DNA from: DATJYV01 sp035499415
GTDB lineage: Bacteria > Bacteroidota > Ignavibacteria > UBA10030
Direction: 5' to 3'
Assembly (NCBI GenBank): GCA_035499415.1
Contig: DATJYV010000188.1
Location: 1 to 23,829, forward strand
DNA length: 23,829 nucleotides
Shown here: piece after piece, positions 22,762 to 23,829 of the stretch
Layout: every line of letters starts with the position of its first letter
Numbering within the stretch: the first letter of the stretch is position 1
Translations under genes and position numbers: made by a program
The notes under the pieces: generated by a model
The model's input: the letters and a program-made list of their open reading frames with translations, nothing else
Told to the model about the DNA's origin: nothing
Databases searched by the model: none

Positions 22762-23829
22762 TCACGATGTCGATTCAAGGCCGAAATCAGCAGAATTCCA
22801 GGAAGGCAGCAGCGCACGGATTTTTCGGAGAATCGATGGCAAATCCCCGACGACGATCCTGTGTATTCCATCCAGGCGGATAGGCGTTGAATTTCGTTTG
22901 AAGAGATGCCTGAATTTTTCCGACCCCAGCGTTGCAACGCCCCGGTAGGTGAGCAACTCAATCTCAGAAGGGGAGAGCGTTGCTATTCGTTCGAATGGGT
23001 CGCTTCCCGCCATTTGAAATCCAAGAAAATTAGCCTGGGCTCCGGGCGCAACCCTTCCTTCGTTAAGGCCGAAGAGCGACGCGGCCTCCGACGTCACCAT
23101 CGCCAGGATCTTGTGCGGATCCAATCCTGCCCGTTTGGCGTATCGCATCTCCTCGAACAAACTGCGGGAGCCGGTGAGGCACGAATCTGTCCCCAGGACG
23201 ACGGGAATTTTCCCGAGCAGCATGTTGACGGGTGCGGTCTTGCCAAAAAGATACTCGTTCGACGTCGGGCACCAGACGACCCCGCCGCCTTTCGCGATGA
23301 GAAGCTCGGCGTCGGCTTTCGTGAGACCAACACCGTGTATCAGAATTGTGTCCTTCGTCAGTCCTCCCATTCCGTCCAGTTTCGACAGCTCGCTTGCCAT
23401 GAGTTCGTCTATTCCCTCGGCGAGATGAATCAACAGCGGGCGATGGTGTCGCTTCCTGATTTTGGTCGCAACGGAGTCATCGAGCTGGATCGAATGGATC
23501 CAATCGTACTCTTTGAAGACGTGGACGGGGTATCTGTACCGAAAATGGTAAAAATAGGGATTGTGATGGATGACCGTTGAAACGCCCGAGATGATATTTT
23601 TGTACGCCCCCCAGAGGAGCCGGAGTCTGAGCGGGACGCGAAGGACTCGTTGAATGAGATCCTGGTCGTTCTTCTGAATATCGTGTGCCCACTCGACATA
23701 ATTACGATACGGAGGGGAACCGAGTCGCGGGTAGAGATTAAACTCGAGGTGGTCGTGAGCGTTGATGAAAGCCGGGATGACATGAAGACCTTCGAGATCG
23801 ACGACGCGTTCCCCCGGCCGGGGGATGAG
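22762..23829 (-). CDS. Amidohydrolase-family metal-dependent hydrolase/deaminase (5' end cut by window edge)
   Basis: The frame stays open from the right edge to the TGA at 22762-22764, giving 356 codons without the true N-terminus. Metal-site signatures of the amidohydrolase superfamily (the branch with cytosine and guanine deaminases and Atz/Trz hydrolases) are visible in order: VIPAFINAHDHLE with the HxH pair, a second histidine in LLIHLAEG, another in ILIHGVGL, and the metal-binding Asp in VLGTDSCLTG. VAPGAQANFLGF matches the C-terminal composite domain. The substrate cannot be named from these motifs. Only about 40-60 N-terminal residues should be missing. It ends in its own terminator, so it is not part of the Met operon. 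Confidence 0.85.
   Translation of the reverse strand, partial: LIPRPGERVVDLEGLHVIPAFINAHDHLEFNLYPRLGSPPYRNYVEWAHDIQKNDQDLIQRVLRVPLRLRLLWGAYKNIISGVSTVIHHNPYFYHFRYRYPVHVFKEYDWIHSIQLDDSVATKIRKRHHRPLLIHLAEGIDELMASELSKLDGMGGLTKDTILIHGVGLTKADAELLIAKGGGVVWCPTSNEYLFGKTAPVNMLLGKIPVVLGTDSCLTGSRSLFEEMRYAKRAGLDPHKILAMVTSEAASLFGLNEGRVAPGAQANFLGFQMAGSDPFERIATLSPSEIELLTYRGVATLGSEKFRHLFKRNSTPIRLDGIHRIVVGDLPSILRKIRALLPSWNSADFGLESTS

Overview
The window looks like bacterial chromosome from the Bacteroidota/Chlorobiota/Ignavibacteria side of the tree. This is inferred from a bacillithiol gene (bshC), a menaquinol-type split cytochrome bc complex, an aa3 oxidase cluster and a SAM-I riboswitch on a Met operon. 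The promoters I see are ordinary sigma70 type (TTGACA/TATATT-like, 17-nt spacers), unlike the special -33/-7 promoters of core Bacteroidetes, so Ignavibacteria or a neighbouring lineage fits better. The phylum is not certain. I see no tRNA, rRNA, CRISPR array, insertion sequence or phage gene.

Layout. (1) 1-1274, minus: bshC, cut by the left edge. (2) 1275-1556: divergent control region with one promoter for each direction and a 5'-UTR hairpin on the plus side. (3) 1557-14568, plus: about 13 kb of closely packed respiratory genes. They run dicluster ferredoxin, Rieske protein, b6-like cytochrome b, subunit IV, a membrane-anchored octahaem cytochrome c, a cupredoxin-like protein, oxidase subunits I, III and IV, two small membrane proteins, oxidase subunit II (CuA), haem A synthase, haem O synthase and a DUF420 protein. 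(4) 14574-17767, minus: nucleoside salvage operon cdd-tdk-nupC-punA with a clear promoter at 17817-17845. (5) 17876-22739, minus: a CoA-binding-domain protein, metY, metX and lysC, led by a sigma70 promoter, a roughly 150-nt leader, a SAM-I (S-box) riboswitch and an intrinsic terminator. (6) 22762-23829, minus: an amidohydrolase cut by the right edge and ending in its own terminator.

How the genes work together. The plus-strand block encodes a quinol-to-oxygen electron path. The Rieske/cytochrome b/subunit IV proteins oxidise quinol, the octahaem cytochrome and possibly the cupredoxin carry electrons to CuA, and the aa3-type oxidase reduces oxygen. CtaB and CtaA make the haem A, and DUF420 is a likely assembly factor. 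No separate small cytochrome c is present, so the octahaem protein probably bridges complexes III and IV. The minus-strand blocks handle nucleoside uptake and salvage, and sulfur amino-acid synthesis under SAM control.

The points most worth checking are the ferredoxin at the head of a bc operon, the octahaem linker, apparent insertions in oxidase subunits I and II, two unrecognised small membrane proteins, and a Cys-rich candidate leader peptide upstream of the SAM riboswitch.
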